Positions 10,242-21,559 of a stretch of 64,000 bases of DNA are shown piece after piece. The notes beneath the pieces are model-generated. The model ran no database searches and was not told where the DNA came from. It saw nothing but the letters and a program-made list of their open reading frames with translations. How positions within the stretch are numbered: the stretch's first letter is position 1; every line of letters begins with the position of its first letter. The DNA is from Eutreptiella sp. 'Long Island Sound 2002' (Eukaryota; Euglenozoa; Euglenophyceae; Eutreptiales; Eutreptiaceae). The DNA is taken from assembly GCA_964036045.1 (NCBI GenBank), contig OZ038381.1, forward strand, positions 117,759,790 to 117,823,789, in the 5' to 3' direction. Made by a program: the position numbers and the translations under genes.

Positions 10242-11345
10242 ATGCCTTTCCCCCAAGTCCCGCAACTTCAAGTCCAACCCGATAGCAACCGAGTCCAACC
10301 CCAGACGAACGCACACGCTCAAACCCTCCAAGCGTCGGTAGCCAACGTGGCCGGCCCCACGAAGCCCACCAAGGAGGCCATGGCATCCATCCAATCCCGG
10401 CATAAGGAAAAGCCAAGCCACCCCGAGAAGGAAGGGGAGAAGGCCCTGTCCCATGGGACGGACACAAGGGCCCGACGCCCCGCGGAAGAGGACGCCGGTG
10501 TGGCGGAGACAAAGAAGATGATTGCGGACATGATCGCCCAAGACAAGGCCAACGAGAAGGCAAGGCAAGAAAAGAGGGCTGAAAGAGAGAGGGACAAGGA
10601 AAAGAGAAGAGCGGAGGAGCAAAAGCGCGCGAAAGAAGCCGAGAAGAAAAAAGAGCAAGAGCGCCAAGACCGAAAGCACCGGACAGAAGAACGCACCGCA
10701 CACAGGGAGAAGAGCAAGAAGGTATGGGCAACAATACGACGTAGTGCAACTTTCGTTCAATTTTGATGAATTTGCATTGTATACGATGCATGTCACATCC
10801 ACATGCCTCAACTTTGACTCAACATCGATGCAACATGGCTGGCACTCTCATCACCTCACTATCCTCTCCATAGAGCAACCCCACCCAACAAGAAGTGCCC
10901 ACGCAAAAGGCACCGGCGGACAATGGTAACGAAGAGCCGTTGGATGACATAGTTGAAAAAGAAGATGGTCGGGAGGTACACCACGTGTGAGTGGTTGTGG
11001 GACACCAAATAACTCGCACATGTAAATATTTCAATGCGACTTGTGTTTTGCCTTTAGGAACGGTCTTTTTTTTTGTTGTTTTAACACATTGCCACATGTC
11101 CTCAGGTACCCGGCCGCCGGGAGACGATGGTGCCGGAACGGCGTGGAATCGGGGACATGGAAAGGGGGCTCGCAAGGGAGACTCACAGATGGCCACCCAA
11201 ATGCAAAGTCCGATGGGTCTTGTGGAAGACAAGCTTGGAGTGCGGTGTGAACGGGAGCGACGAATGGGGGTATGAGGGGCCTGGGTGTGTACAACCGGTG
11301 GTAGGCGTGGTGACCGGAGAGAAGGGGAAAAAAAGTATGGATTGA
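10242..11345 (+). CDS. Candidate spliced gene: coiled-coil protein of about 273 aa in three exons
   Basis: Proposed exons are 10242-10721, 10874-10975 and 11106-11345, with introns of 152 and 130 bp. Donors are AAG|GTATGG and GAG|GTACAC; acceptors are CCATAG|AGC and CCTCAG|GTA. All three exons join in phase 0 and leave one open frame ending TGA. Exon 1 is Gln/Pro-rich, then a strongly charged Arg/Glu/Lys coiled coil (about residues 85-155). Exon 2 is acidic. Exon 3 ends in a Trp/Cys-containing tail (RWPPKCKVRWVLW). No known domain is seen. The frame is also open upstream to 10161, where a TGA occurs, so the true start may lie in upstream exons. The consistent phase and splice sites are the main support. 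Confidence 0.5.
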
Positions 11346-12017
11346 CACACCCTCCCCATGGGGGGGATCTTGGGAGGCTTGTAAGCTGAAAATCGATCGT
11401 ACCGTGTGTGCACTCTACACTTCCCTTACCGCAGTGAGGGAGGAATGGCTTGGGTGGGATTGCCAGTGGTGTGACTGAACACCAACCCAGGAAGACTCAC
11501 ACCCCTCCCCACTCCGCAGAGTGAGGTCCCCTGCCTTTGAATCTCCATAACCGGGCTCCGTTGGAGTTAAGGTCGTTTTTTTCCAATTATAAACCTATCG
11601 TGTGCTCCTTTGCAGAAAACGAACGTTGAGCCAATGTTGCATCAGAGGTGCAATGCTCAGCATTGTTGAGCCAACGTTGCACTCAAGGTTGCGAATGTTG
11701 CACCAAAGCTGAGGTTATTTACACCAAAGTTGCATTCACTTGTCCCAATGTTGAGGCCCACTGCTCGCTGGGATGCTGCTGGGATGGGATTGCCATGGTG
11801 CTGGGAGGTGTTGAACCCTTAAAACGGCAACGACAGGAGGTAGAAAAATATGTCTTCATAGTGTCCTCAACCTCTCACCGCTGGAAAGGGTAAAAAACGT
11901 AGATTATCAAAAACCACTAAAAACCAAAACTGCGCCAAAATTGCGCTTGGCAAAAATACAATTCTTTTGGTTTTTGGGTACTCAACTTTGACGTTTATGT
12001 CAAAGCAGGCCCCTAGG
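11346..12017. other. Noncoding, with GTTGCA-motif cluster
   Basis: There is no gene. About 11620-11765 contains many AATGTTGCA/CAACGTTGCA words like those in the introns just upstream. Confidence 0.4.
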
Positions 12018-12587
12018 GCAACCTCCCTGCCCACGATGCGTGGGCCGTCCACATCCTCGTACCCCGCGACACAACGCCCAAAGCAGGGGACGCGACAGCA
12101 CGCATCACCAAACAACTCCCCAGCACCACGCTCCACTACGACATACCAACATCAAACATCATTACCACGCACAACACGGGCCGCGACCAGTACTACCTCC
12201 AGGCCGCGCATGAGCGCTCCTGGATCACCATATCTGCCATCACCACATACCCTGGCCTGCAGACGTCACAGCACCAGCCGCGACCGGAATGCAAGCATCC
12301 GCTACAGGTCACCCCAACCCTACGCAAATCGCCCGCCCACTACGCGCCCGCTGCCGCCGACAGCACCACCCCCAACGCAGCCCGCAGACGAGCCGCGGCA
12401 CAACACCAAAACAACCTACTCCCACGAATTAGCGCTGGACCCGGCACTGTCACCGAGGCCAACCACAGAAGCACCAAGAGCCCGCTGGCCCGGAAGCTAC
12501 GCCCCAAGATGGCAGTAGAGGACACGCTCTGGATATACGATCGCAAAAGCCGCACAGCACGGTTGGCGGACCTCCGCACCATTTAGT
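12018..12587 (+). pseudogene. Orphan LINE ORF1 fragment (189 codons)
   Basis: This open frame between TAG 12015 and TAG 12585 has no initiating Met near its start. Its translation aligns along its length with the middle of LINE-A ORF1 (minus strand, roughly 30925-30350). Aligned blocks include DAWAVHILVPRDTT with DEWATLYIIPHTTT, LPSTTLHYDI with LPHTTQVYEL, PRISAG with PRIGAP, and DTLWIYDRKSRTARL with DTVWISAGRSHTRAV. It is a dispersed relic with no EN or RT and no (TACC)n tail nearby. The strong conservation of this block between diverged copies argues that ORF1 has a real folded domain. Confidence 0.7.
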
Positions 12588-14538
12588 CGCGAGATCATTG
12601 TTGACAATATAGGACAGCGTGGAAAATGTGCATTTGGGCCATTTAAACTACAGTTAATATTCACAATATCTTTCTTGACCTTTTGTGTTCTGGTATATTT
12701 GACCTTTTTTTAATTAAAAATGGCACAGTTGGTGCATGTAGTTGTGGCACAATGTATTTTTGTGCTCCGTCTGTCCTTGCAACTTGCTTTCGTGCAACCA
12801 GCACCCTCAAAAGGGGGGGAGGGGGGGGGATTGAAATGCATGTCCAAGGCCAAAAAGTAGTTTTTTTGACCAAGGAAACGGCCCTTTTTTGCCGATTTTT
12901 GTTGAAAAATGGTAAATTTTGGTGCATCCGGATGCTGTAAATTGTGTCTGGGCGACCTGTGTGTCCGAGTGAAATATGGCTGTTTTGAAGCAGTTTTGAC
13001 ATCCGCCGCTGATATATCTTGGTGCAAGAGCATGTAGGGTCACATATGGCATTTTGCCAACCTACAATAACCTTAGGGACAAGGTTGAGTGATTTGAAAT
13101 CTCCTGATACCTCCCCAGAATCTACTTATACGGGAATTACACATTTTATAAGGCAAATATGGCTGTTTTGGGGCAATTTTGGCACTCGCAGTTCATTTAT
13201 CTTGATGCAACAGCATTTAGGGTCCCATCTGGTGATTTGCTAGGGCCAAACGAACCTTAGGGAGAAGCGTGACCAGTTTGAAATCTCATGAAACCACCAC
13301 GAAATGTACTTATGGCATTTTCTTGGAGTAAAAGTGCCAAAAATGGCCGTAAAGGGCGGAATCTTCGAAATTTCCCCTGAGCCATTGATCAAGTCGCCGT
13401 CCTCTGAATGAACGAGCAAAGTATGATTGTGGTTGACGGTTTGCTCTTCCTAAGACCTCTTAACTGCGTACAGAATTGGCACAAATCTAACAAAATCGGC
13501 AAAAAATGGTTGCGGCAGCCCAAAATATAGCGACTGCGGCAGTTTCTGCGATAATGCGGCCCGTGAGTTTTTTCGAATCTGGCAACATCGGAAAATCATA
13601 TGTCTTCGCCATGCCTTCAGCCCTAGCCAAAGACTGCCATACCCCAGGCATGGGGGTGGGGGGCGAGGCGAAAACAGGGTTGTGATACCGCCCAATGATC
13701 GTCGGGCTGCAGCAAAGGCCCGTGGGTGAACTCAAAAGTCTGGTCATGCTGCATGCTTAGCTGCGGCAGGGAAGAAACCCTGTGGCCCACGTCTCGGTCT
13801 TGACGATCAACTCAATATTGGACCGCTCGGGGTGGCTGTTCCCAATGCGGTGGGTTTGGGGGGATTTTACTTCCCGATTAGGGTCTTCGGAGGTAGACTA
13901 CCGCGGGTACGAGGTGGTGGCGGGCATAACTTCCCTTTGAGATTGATGGCTGGGTCGCATGTTTGAGTCGACAGCTTCCTTTGGGGTTAGCCTTAGGCCT
14001 TAAGGGCATGAGGGCCCTGGGATTCTCAGACATCTCAAGAGGGTCGTCATGGCCTGTTGTCCTCAGCCTTCTCTTCTGGGTGCTTTGCGACTCCTGCCAC
14101 GCAGTGCCACTCAGTGCCGTGGGAGGAAGGGTCGAGCACGTACACGAGGGTGCGCATTCTCCCCTACCTACACCACACACTCAGGTTAGGGGGGGAGGAG
14201 TTGAATGTACCTACCCCGTATAGCGGAGGTGTTGCTCTAGGCTTCGCACTCCTGAAGGAGGGCCAACCCGCTCTTGGTTGGTGAAAAAATGGAGACATGA
14301 CCTTCTCAGAAAGAGAAAGGAAGGAGGAACTAAATTCATAAGGTCTGAGAGTTCAAATGGGAGGGATACAATCCGCTCAAGGTGGAGTTAAACAAGCAGA
14401 GGTGCCAGGGGGGTTTGGAGGTATTGGGGCTGACCTCCTACCACCGGTTTCCGCCGCTAAATTCATTGACCGACGGCTGATGGGTCACGCATATGCGCTG
14501 GGTTCCCGCTCCTAATCCCAGTAATTAGGTTGGGGAAT
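12588..14538. other. Ordinary-GC intergenic DNA
   Basis: I see no supported gene. It holds the diverged tandem pair at 12970-13348 and a G-run near 12820. It ends at the left target-site duplication of LINE-1. Confidence 0.5.
12970..13348. repeat. Diverged tandem duplication, about 187-bp unit
   Basis: AAATATGGCTGTTTTG, ATATCTTG.TGCAA.AGCAT.TAGGGTC and CCTTAGGGA..AGG.TGA recur in the same order in the two halves (from 12970 and from about 13157). Confidence 0.7.
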
Positions 14539-14552
14539 CTACAAAGGGGAAT
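14539..14552. repeat. Left target-site duplication of LINE-1
   Basis: CTACAAAGGGGAAT here matches CTACAAATAGGAAT at 36924-36937 at 12 of 14 positions. The pair brackets LINE-1 exactly, with the right copy directly after the (TACC)n tail. The mismatches suggest an older insertion. Confidence 0.7.
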
Positions 14553-16346
14553 TAGCCCCGGCCCGCGCCCTGGCCCAAATCACGTCCGGGCGCCCGGGCT
14601 ACCAGCTGGGACTGGCCATGCTCTGCCTGACCCAATAAATCAAGCACCGCTGGCCATCCACAGGGACCGTGCCCTGGATCTAAGCCATCTCCGCCGCCCA
14701 CACACAAATCGAGGCAGGCCCAGCCACGCGGAAGGACCCCCCCCCCCAGGCCACAGCACTCCCTCACCTGCGGGTAGCACGCCATCCACAGGATCCTCCG
14801 CCGCGTAGGCCTTAGCCCAGAGCTAGCATACCCTCTTCCCACCACTGACCAAGAGGTGCACCAAGAACGCACGCTCATCTGCGAGGTCCTTGCCGCGGCC
14901 GCAGAAGACAGCAAGCTTCTCCTCCAAACCGCCCGGCCTACAACAGACCACACAGGCGCGCCGCTGCAAGCGGACACATACACCAACACAACACACAACC
15001 CCGCGCAATCTGGGCCCCCGCCCTTCCCCCCCCGCTTCCCACACACGCCTACCATCGCGTGCAGCCCCGGGCCCCGCGACAGGGCCCTTCCCAACCGCCC
15101 AAACAACCGCACACGCCCGCCACGGATCCACCCGCCGAACACTCCGCACCACCCCCCACACCCGGCAATCCGCACACACCCACTGCAAGGAGCCCCACGC
15201 CCCAAGGCACACCCATCCCGCCCAGTGACCCGCACACACCCCCCACACACACCCCCGGAACCCCAGGCCCACCCCGCCCCGGCCCCCGGATGCAGCCCGC
15301 GCGAACTGTTTTTCCCCGCGGACGCCAACCCACACAACCTCACGCATTGCAGGACCCCGGCCCAGTCGAGCCCAGAAGGCGAAGACTGCACACCCGCGCC
15401 TCCCTTCTCCACTGCTGCCGAGCAGATCAGCCCTTCGGGCCGCCAGGTCACGGCCGGGCCCCCCGAGGCACCCAGCGCCCCCCCATGCGGCCCGAGGACA
15501 TGCCCTCCATCCTCCGCGCTGTCACTGCAGCGGAAACCGCCGCGACCCACAAGCCTGCAACCGCCCGCATGACATCGCAACCCACGTCCCCCAAAACCAC
15601 CAATTCCTCCTCGTCATCATCCTCATCGACGTCCTCCACCTCATCCTCCGACCCCCCCCTCCCTGCCGACCGCATCCACAAAGCCACACCCAAAGCCAAA
15701 GCTGCAGCCACACACCAGGCTGCCGGAGGCCCCCTGACCCCAACACAGACAACCAAGGCAACCTGGCAGCACACCATGAACCCCCCCCAAGGGGCACCAG
15801 TGCCCTCGCACCTCCCAGACGAGGTCCCTCTCAACCTCGAACCGGACCCCAACCCAAAACCCGACCCCAAACCCAAACCGGAACCCAAACAACAACACCA
15901 CCCGCAGCAGCACCACCACCACAACCACCAACAACAACAACACAAACACCACCCTAAACAGCCCCCAAAACCACAAAAGCTACGACGGCAGCACAAGCGA
16001 CCCCGCCCTAACCCAAACCCTAACCCAAACCAGGACCCCCCACCCACGACATCCCGAGCCCCCCTCCCCCCAGCGGCCGCCGCCACCACAGAGGCGGCCA
16101 CCGAGCACGACCCCGTCCGAACCCTCGTCAACATCCCCATCTCCAAGCGCCCCATCATCCACCCCCTACAAACCACCACCGCCGCCTGGCAGACCGACCC
16201 GGGGACTTTGGACCCCTCGACCTCGGTCATCGTTAAGCCCGGCCCCCAACCCGCCCCCACTACCCACCAACTTGTACGGCCGCAGGGGCTGCAAACAATG
16301 CCCGACCCCCCCGCCCCGGCGGGGGGACCGGAATATCCACAAGGGA
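14553..16346 (+). pseudogene. LINE-1 fragment: peptidase end and Ser/Pro-rich accessory region
   Basis: The sequence starts at the segment matching LINE-A 'GYHPGLAMLCLT' and runs through the conserved EDSKLLLQTARPTT block. It continues through CSPRELFFPADANPH, a Ser-rich tract (15604-15650), a PNPKPDPKPKPEPKQQ repeat tract and a QQHHHHNHQQQQHKHH run. Reading frames shift several times, and TAA codons occur where LINE-A has TGG, so it is dead. It ends abruptly at the LINE-A insertion point. Confidence 0.75.
16336..16346. repeat. Target-site duplication of LINE-A, left copy
   Basis: TCCACAAGGGA here and at 32501-32511 are identical 11-mers exactly flanking LINE-A. Removing LINE-A plus one copy restores the continuity of LINE-1. 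Confidence 0.9.
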
Positions 16347-17989
16347 GGTAGGTAGGTAGGTGCACTCGGTCGTGGAGAGGCGCCCCTGGCGTCGCCCCTG
16401 TGACGAGCAGGAAGAGGCTCCGCGCGTGAAGAGGGGAGGCGGCTTACTTCCCGCTAGACCTGACTGTTGGCCCCCAACAAAGCGGCCCCGGGCAACGCCG
16501 GGAGGGCTGATCGCCGCCAGCTTGACGTGCTTGTCTCGCTGGGAGGGTGTGCCCCCGTGCTTGCGCACGTCCCCTCCTTTGGGCGGAACTTTCACCGGAC
16601 TTCCTGGCGTATCCCGTTCCCAAGGCATGCATGCACGTTCTTGGTACTAGGGTTCCGAGGCGCTTGGGTGTCGCACGCTCCGCCTCGAGTCCCAAAGCAG
16701 CGCAGGCCTTAGGATGCAGCCTGACACCCGGTCTCCGGATCTCGTTTGGCCGGGTCACCTGCATGGCACAGGCTGCCTCAGTGCCCGGGCTGTGGGCACT
16801 GGGTTTCCTACTGTTGTGCGGCGTTTGTGTTTTGGTCCGGTTGGCGGTTGGGTGTGGGTTTTGTTAACCCCGCGGGTCCTGGCTGGGGTCTTGGATGGGT
16901 GTGTTTGGGCTCGGTTTGTGGTGTTGTCCATCTAGTGTCGGCTGTTTGTGGTGTTCGTGGTTGGGCTTCAGTTTCGGCCTGCTTTTGGGACGTGTGTGGT
17001 TTCGTGGGCGCCCCGCTTGCCCCCCTGCCGTTTCCGGTTCCGGCGTGCGGTGTGGGCGTGTGTGCTGGGCCCGGGTCTCGGCTGTGCCCAGCCCTTCCTG
17101 GCTGGGTTGTCGGGGTGTGATTTTTGCGCCTTTTTTTTTCTTTTTTTTTTCCCTGTCTCGGGCTTTGTGGTCCCTGTCCCTCCATCCCCTTTCTTTCAGG
17201 CTGGGCTGGTGGCTCTCTTTTTGTTTTTTTTTCTCGTTTCCGTCTCCCTTTTCCCCGTGGGCCGCTGTTACTGGCTTGGTGTTGCCGGTTTTGGGTGGGT
17301 GGTCCCCCTGTGCCTCTGTGGGGGTCCTGTCTTCGGTGCCTTCTGGGGGGGGGGGGTTTGGCCGCCTCTGGTGGTGTTGGCGGGCGGTTTGGCGGCTGTG
17401 GGCTGTTTTCGTGCCTTTTCCCCCTCCCCCCTCCTTTTTTGGGGGGGGGGGGGGGGCTTGCCTGTTCCTCCCTCTGCCTTCCCTGGGCTGGCGCACGCAC
17501 TGGCCTGCATTCAGTGTTGTCTTCCGGGCTGCTGTTTTCAGTTGCGTTCTGTGTGGCCGCGTTCCGGCCCCATGGGTCGGGTGGGCTATGTACACGGTGG
17601 GCTCGGCGCCCCTTCTTGCCGGGTTAGGTCCTGGCTCTGCCGGCTGGGCGGCTGCGCCAGGCGGCTGCTTGTGGTTTTGGGTTAGGGGGCTGGGGTTGTT
17701 CGTGTCCTTTCCCCTCCGAGGTGCCGGCTGTAATCTTCTGGGTGGTCCGCCACCGTTGTTGCCAGGCGCGCTGTGGCCCCGTGTGTGGCCTGCGGTGCTG
17801 GTGTGTGGCGTGCTGGCGCGGCGCCTTCCAGGGTGTGTGGTGGCTGGCTTTGGTTAGTCCTTCAGGTTGAGGTCAGTCGTGCCGTGTTGTGCCGCTCTGT
17901 GCTGCGTCGCGTTGCGTCGTGCTGTGGCGCGTTGCACTGTGGCGCGCTGTGGTGCGGTGTGCCGTGGTCTCGCGTGGTGCCGCGGTGGG
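16347..17989 (-). other. LINE-A 3' UTR with (CCTA)n tail
   Basis: This GC-rich noncoding region aligns to 34950-36923 of LINE-1. It includes a CACGACACGGCAC-type short repeat (about 17880-17990). A C-run/A-run/G-run hairpin-like tract lies at 17405-17460, T-rich runs near 17130-17240, and about three minisatellite units at 16810-17110. The conserved terminal about 500 bp ends in three TACC units (16347-16360). ORFs of 200-320 codons on either strand here are low-complexity artefacts. Confidence 0.75.
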
Positions 17990-20900
17990 TCAGTGGAGGT
18001 CAGCCTGGCATGAGTCGTGGTGCGGAGTGCGGGCCGGAGTGTGGCTGGCTGGTGGCTGGGGGGTGCGGTTAGGTGTGGATGTCTCGCTGGGTCCGTGCTG
18101 TGGGGGCTTGGGCGTGCCGCTCGGGCTGGTGGGTCGGGTAGGTTGTTCGCGTGACGGTCCGTGGGGTTGCCCTCCCTGGGGGCCCGTGCCTCTGTCCCGT
18201 GTCCTCTCGGGGTTTCGGTCTCTAGTCCTGGGTGCCTCGGCCGTGCCTTTGTCCTCTTCCGGTGCCTGTGAGGTGGCCCTTGTGGTGGCCAGGGTCATCG
18301 CCTGGCGGTGAGGGCGTGGTGGTGCGCCGTGCGGCGGCGTTCCCTGTGGCTTCCTCTGTGGGAGTGGCCCATTCTCCCCGTGTAGGTGTGCCCTCCATTC
18401 TCCGTGTGGTTTCCGGTGGCCGGTGGGCGTGCGCTGGTGTGATCCGCATGGCGTCCGATGTTTGCTTCGGTGGTGTGTGTTGGGGTGTTTGGTGCGGGTG
18501 GGGCGGCGCTGGTCCCCCTGTCGTGGTGTGCCCTTCCTGGGTGTGGGTCGTGGTGCCTGCCGTGGTGCCCTTTTCTTCCGTGTCTTGGTCCCCGCTCCCG
18601 CCCCTTCCTGGTTCTTGGGTTGTTTCCTGCCCCCATGTGGTGTCGCTTCCGGCGTCCTGTCCCTGCGAGTGCCTGCCCTCACTTGGGGCCCCTCCGTGCC
18701 CTCTTGCCTGAGTGCTCCTTGGTGCCCCTTGCCCTTCTCTTGCCCTTGTCCTGCCCCTTCCTGGTGTGGCGGTGGCGGGAGGGGCGGGGTGGGGAGGGGG
18801 CGCCGGCGGCCCAGGCCCGGGGGTGGGTGGCCTGGAGCCACTGGCGGAGGGCCTGGGGGGTGTAGGGGGGGCGGAGGCCCTGGACTGCATCGCGGAGGAG
18901 GGCCTCCCATGCCGCTTGCGGCATGATGGCCTCCAGGGGGGCCTCGTTGGGGTTTGCGGGGGTGCGGGTGCGCACCTCCTCGAAGGTATGCACCATGTGC
19001 ACCCCTTCGTGCCTTCCCGCTCCTCCGGCCCACTTCACCCAGCGGCAGAGCTCCTGCAGAGCGGGGGGAAACCACCAGGCGAGGTGGGCGGGGGCCCGGG
19101 GGGGGGAGGGGTCCGTGTCCGTGGTCCTGGAGCGGTGGGGGGAGGACGTGGACCTGCGGTGGTGGCGGGGGTGGCGGTGCCTGGGGGAGCGGGAGCGGCG
19201 GTGGCGGCGGCTGGGGGTGGAGGAGGGGTACGGGCGGAGGGGGGAGCGGGAGGGGGAGGTGGACATGGGGCGGCGGTGGCGCGCTTGGTGGCGTCCGGGG
19301 GAGCGGGAGTGGTGGTGGCGGGGGCTGGGGGTGGTGGATGGGTACGGGCAGCGGGGGGAACGGGGAGCCCGGCGGGGCGTGTGGGGAGAGGGGGGGGCGG
19401 ACGTGGGGCGGCAGTGGCGTGCCTGGCTGCGTCGGGGGGAGCGGGAGTGTTGGTGGCGGGGGCTGGGGGTGGGGGTCTTGTTTGGGCGGTGGGGGGAGCA
19501 GGAGGCGGACATGGGGCGGCAGTGGCGCTCGTGGTGGTGCCCGGAGGAGCGGGAGCGACGGGAGCGGGGTCCCGGGGGGTCGTGGTGGCACCTGAAAAAG
19601 CAGGAGCGGCGCGAGTGGGTGGTTGATGCGCGGTGGGAGTGTGGGCGCCGTGGGCGAGTGTGCTGTGCGGGGGGGGGGCGGGAGCGCCGCCGTTTGCGGG
19701 ACCGGGCCTCATTGCTCGACTCGGGCCAGTCCGGAGGCGTCGGCGGCCGATGGGGGGCCTCGCGCGGTGCCGCCTGGTACTGGGGGGGGGGGAGGTCCCT
19801 CGTTGTCCATGGATCCGCCACGTAGGGGTGTGGTGGCGGTAGCGGCTGGTGGTGTGGGTCGAGTGGCTGTCCTTGGCCGGGTTGGGCCCAGGGGCCCCCT
19901 TCGGCGTGGACGTGGTGGCCCGGGGGGGTACGGATACGGTTCCTGGTACGGGGGTGGTGGCTGGTACGGGGGGGGTGGCCCCTGGCGGTAGGTGGGGTAT
20001 GCGGCTGAAGCGCTCGGTGGCTGTCATCCCATCCGCTGGTGCTGTTCGTGCACGGGGGGTTGTGGCTTGGTGGGGTAGGGCGGTGGGCAGTGGTAGTGGT
20101 GGGGGTGATGTTTGTAGTGGTGGTGGTGGGGCCGCTGGTGGTGGTGGTGTGGGTAGCGGTGGGGTTGGTGTTCCGGGTATGGCCCATGGACCCCTTGTGG
20201 GTTTTCTGGTCCCCCTTGTGGGGGTGGGGGGTTAGGCATCGTGGGCACTCCCCGGGGCTGCACTATGTGGTGGGCAGGGGGGGCGGGTCAGGGGCCGGGC
20301 TTGACGGTGACGGTGGTCGAGGGGTCCGACGTCCCTGTGTCGGTTTGGCCGGCGGTGGTGGTGGTTTGTGGGGGATGGATGACGGGGCGCATGGTGACGG
20401 GCATGCGGACGAGGGCTTGGACGGGGTCGTGCTGGGTGGCCACCTCTGTGGTGGTGGTGGGTGCCGGCGGGAGGGGGGCGCGGGTTGCGGTGGGTGGGGG
20501 GTCCTGGCTTGGGCGAGGGTCCGGGCAGGGGTGGTGTCGGGTGGGTTTGTGTCGTTGCGTTTGTGGTGTTGTGTGTGCTCGCGTGGGCGCCGGCTTGGGT
20601 TTGGGGTCGGGTTTGGGGTTGCGGTCCGGTTCCAGGTTGAGGAGTACCTCTGTCCCGAGGTGTGAGGGCGCAGATGTCGGGTCGGGGGTCGTCCCGGTGC
20701 GTTGCCGGGGTGCCCGAGTCGCCTGTTTGGAGGTTGGGGGGTCGGTGTGTGCGGCCTCGGCCTTGGCTTTTGCCGTGGCCTTGAGGATGAGGGCGGCGGG
20801 GAGGGGGGGGTCGGAGGATGAGGTGGAGGAGGTGGACGAGGCTGAGGATGAGGAGGAGGTGGTGGACGCGGGTTGCGCTGTGATGCAGGCGGGCTTGTGG

Positions 20901-21559
20901 GCGGCGGCTTCTGCTGCGGCCACGGCAGGGAGGATGGAGGGCATGTCCTCGGGCTGTAGGTTGGGGGCGGGCGGCTGGGGGGGCCTGGTCGTGACCTGGC
21001 GGCCCGGCGGGCCGATCTGGTCGGCAGCGGCGGGGGAGGGAGGAGCGGGGCTGTGGCCTTCTCCTTCTGGGCTCGGCTGGGCCCGGGTCCTGCAATGTGC
21101 GAGGTCGTGTGGGTTGGCGTCCGCGGGGGGGAACAGTTCGCGTGGGCTGCATTCAGGGGCCGGGGGGGGTGGGCCTGGGTTCTCTGGGGTGTGTGTGAGG
21201 GGTGTGGGCGGGCCACCGGGTGGGGTGGGCGTGCCGCGGGGCGCAGGGCTCCCCTCGGCGGGTGTGTGTGGGTTGTCGAGTGTGGGGGGCGGTGAAGGGT
21301 GTCCGGCGGGTGGGTGTGTGGCGGGCGTGTGCTGGTGTTCGGGCGGGTGGGGGGGGCCCGTGTCGCGGGGCCCGGGGGTGCGCGCGATGGCCGGCGTGTG
21401 TGGGTCTCCGGTTGAGTAGCGAGAGGGGGGGGGCATGGGCGGGGACTGTGCGGCGGGGTGTGCTGTGTCGGTGTATGCGTCCGCTTGCCGCGGCGCGCTT
21501 GCGTGGGCAGTTGTAGGCCGGGCGGTTTGGAGGAGAAGCTTGCCGTCTTCTGCTGACGC
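17990..21559 (-). pseudogene. LINE-A ORF3, C-terminal part: Ser-, His- and Arg/Ser-rich accessory region
   Basis: After the conserved AEDGKLLLQTARPTT block comes a Pro/Thr-rich spacer and a Ser run (about 20830). A TGA lies at 20288. Then come a His-rich tract (HHHHQRPHHHHYKHHPHH, about 20100-20170) and a conserved PPPQYQAAPREAP...EARSRKRRRSR segment resembling a bipartite nuclear signal. SR-type repeats based on SRSP.RH..RH.RPMS.S (about 19150-19600, units 108-140 bp) follow. A small domain, LCRWVKWAGGAGRHEGVH...MPQAAWEALLRDAVQGL (about 18850-19060), recurs in LINE-1, LINE-2 and LINE-3. A basic Gly/Arg tail ends it. The function is unknown; nuclear localisation and nucleic-acid binding are inferred from composition. 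Confidence 0.6.

Noticed and set aside
16005-16035. Telomere-like CCCTAACCCAAA run
   Set aside because: It is part of a Pro/Asn/Lys-coding repeat in the LINE accessory region and too short and irregular for a telomere.
16895-17857. 320-codon plus ORF and similar ORFs in the LINE 3' UTRs
   Set aside because: Composition is homopolymer-driven (Gly, Cys, Val, Pro) and they overlap conserved noncoding 3' ends and minisatellites on the antisense strand.
20241-21419. 392-codon plus ORF
   Set aside because: It is antisense to the LINE-A accessory region; low complexity with no conserved motif, while the minus frame is conserved in other copies.
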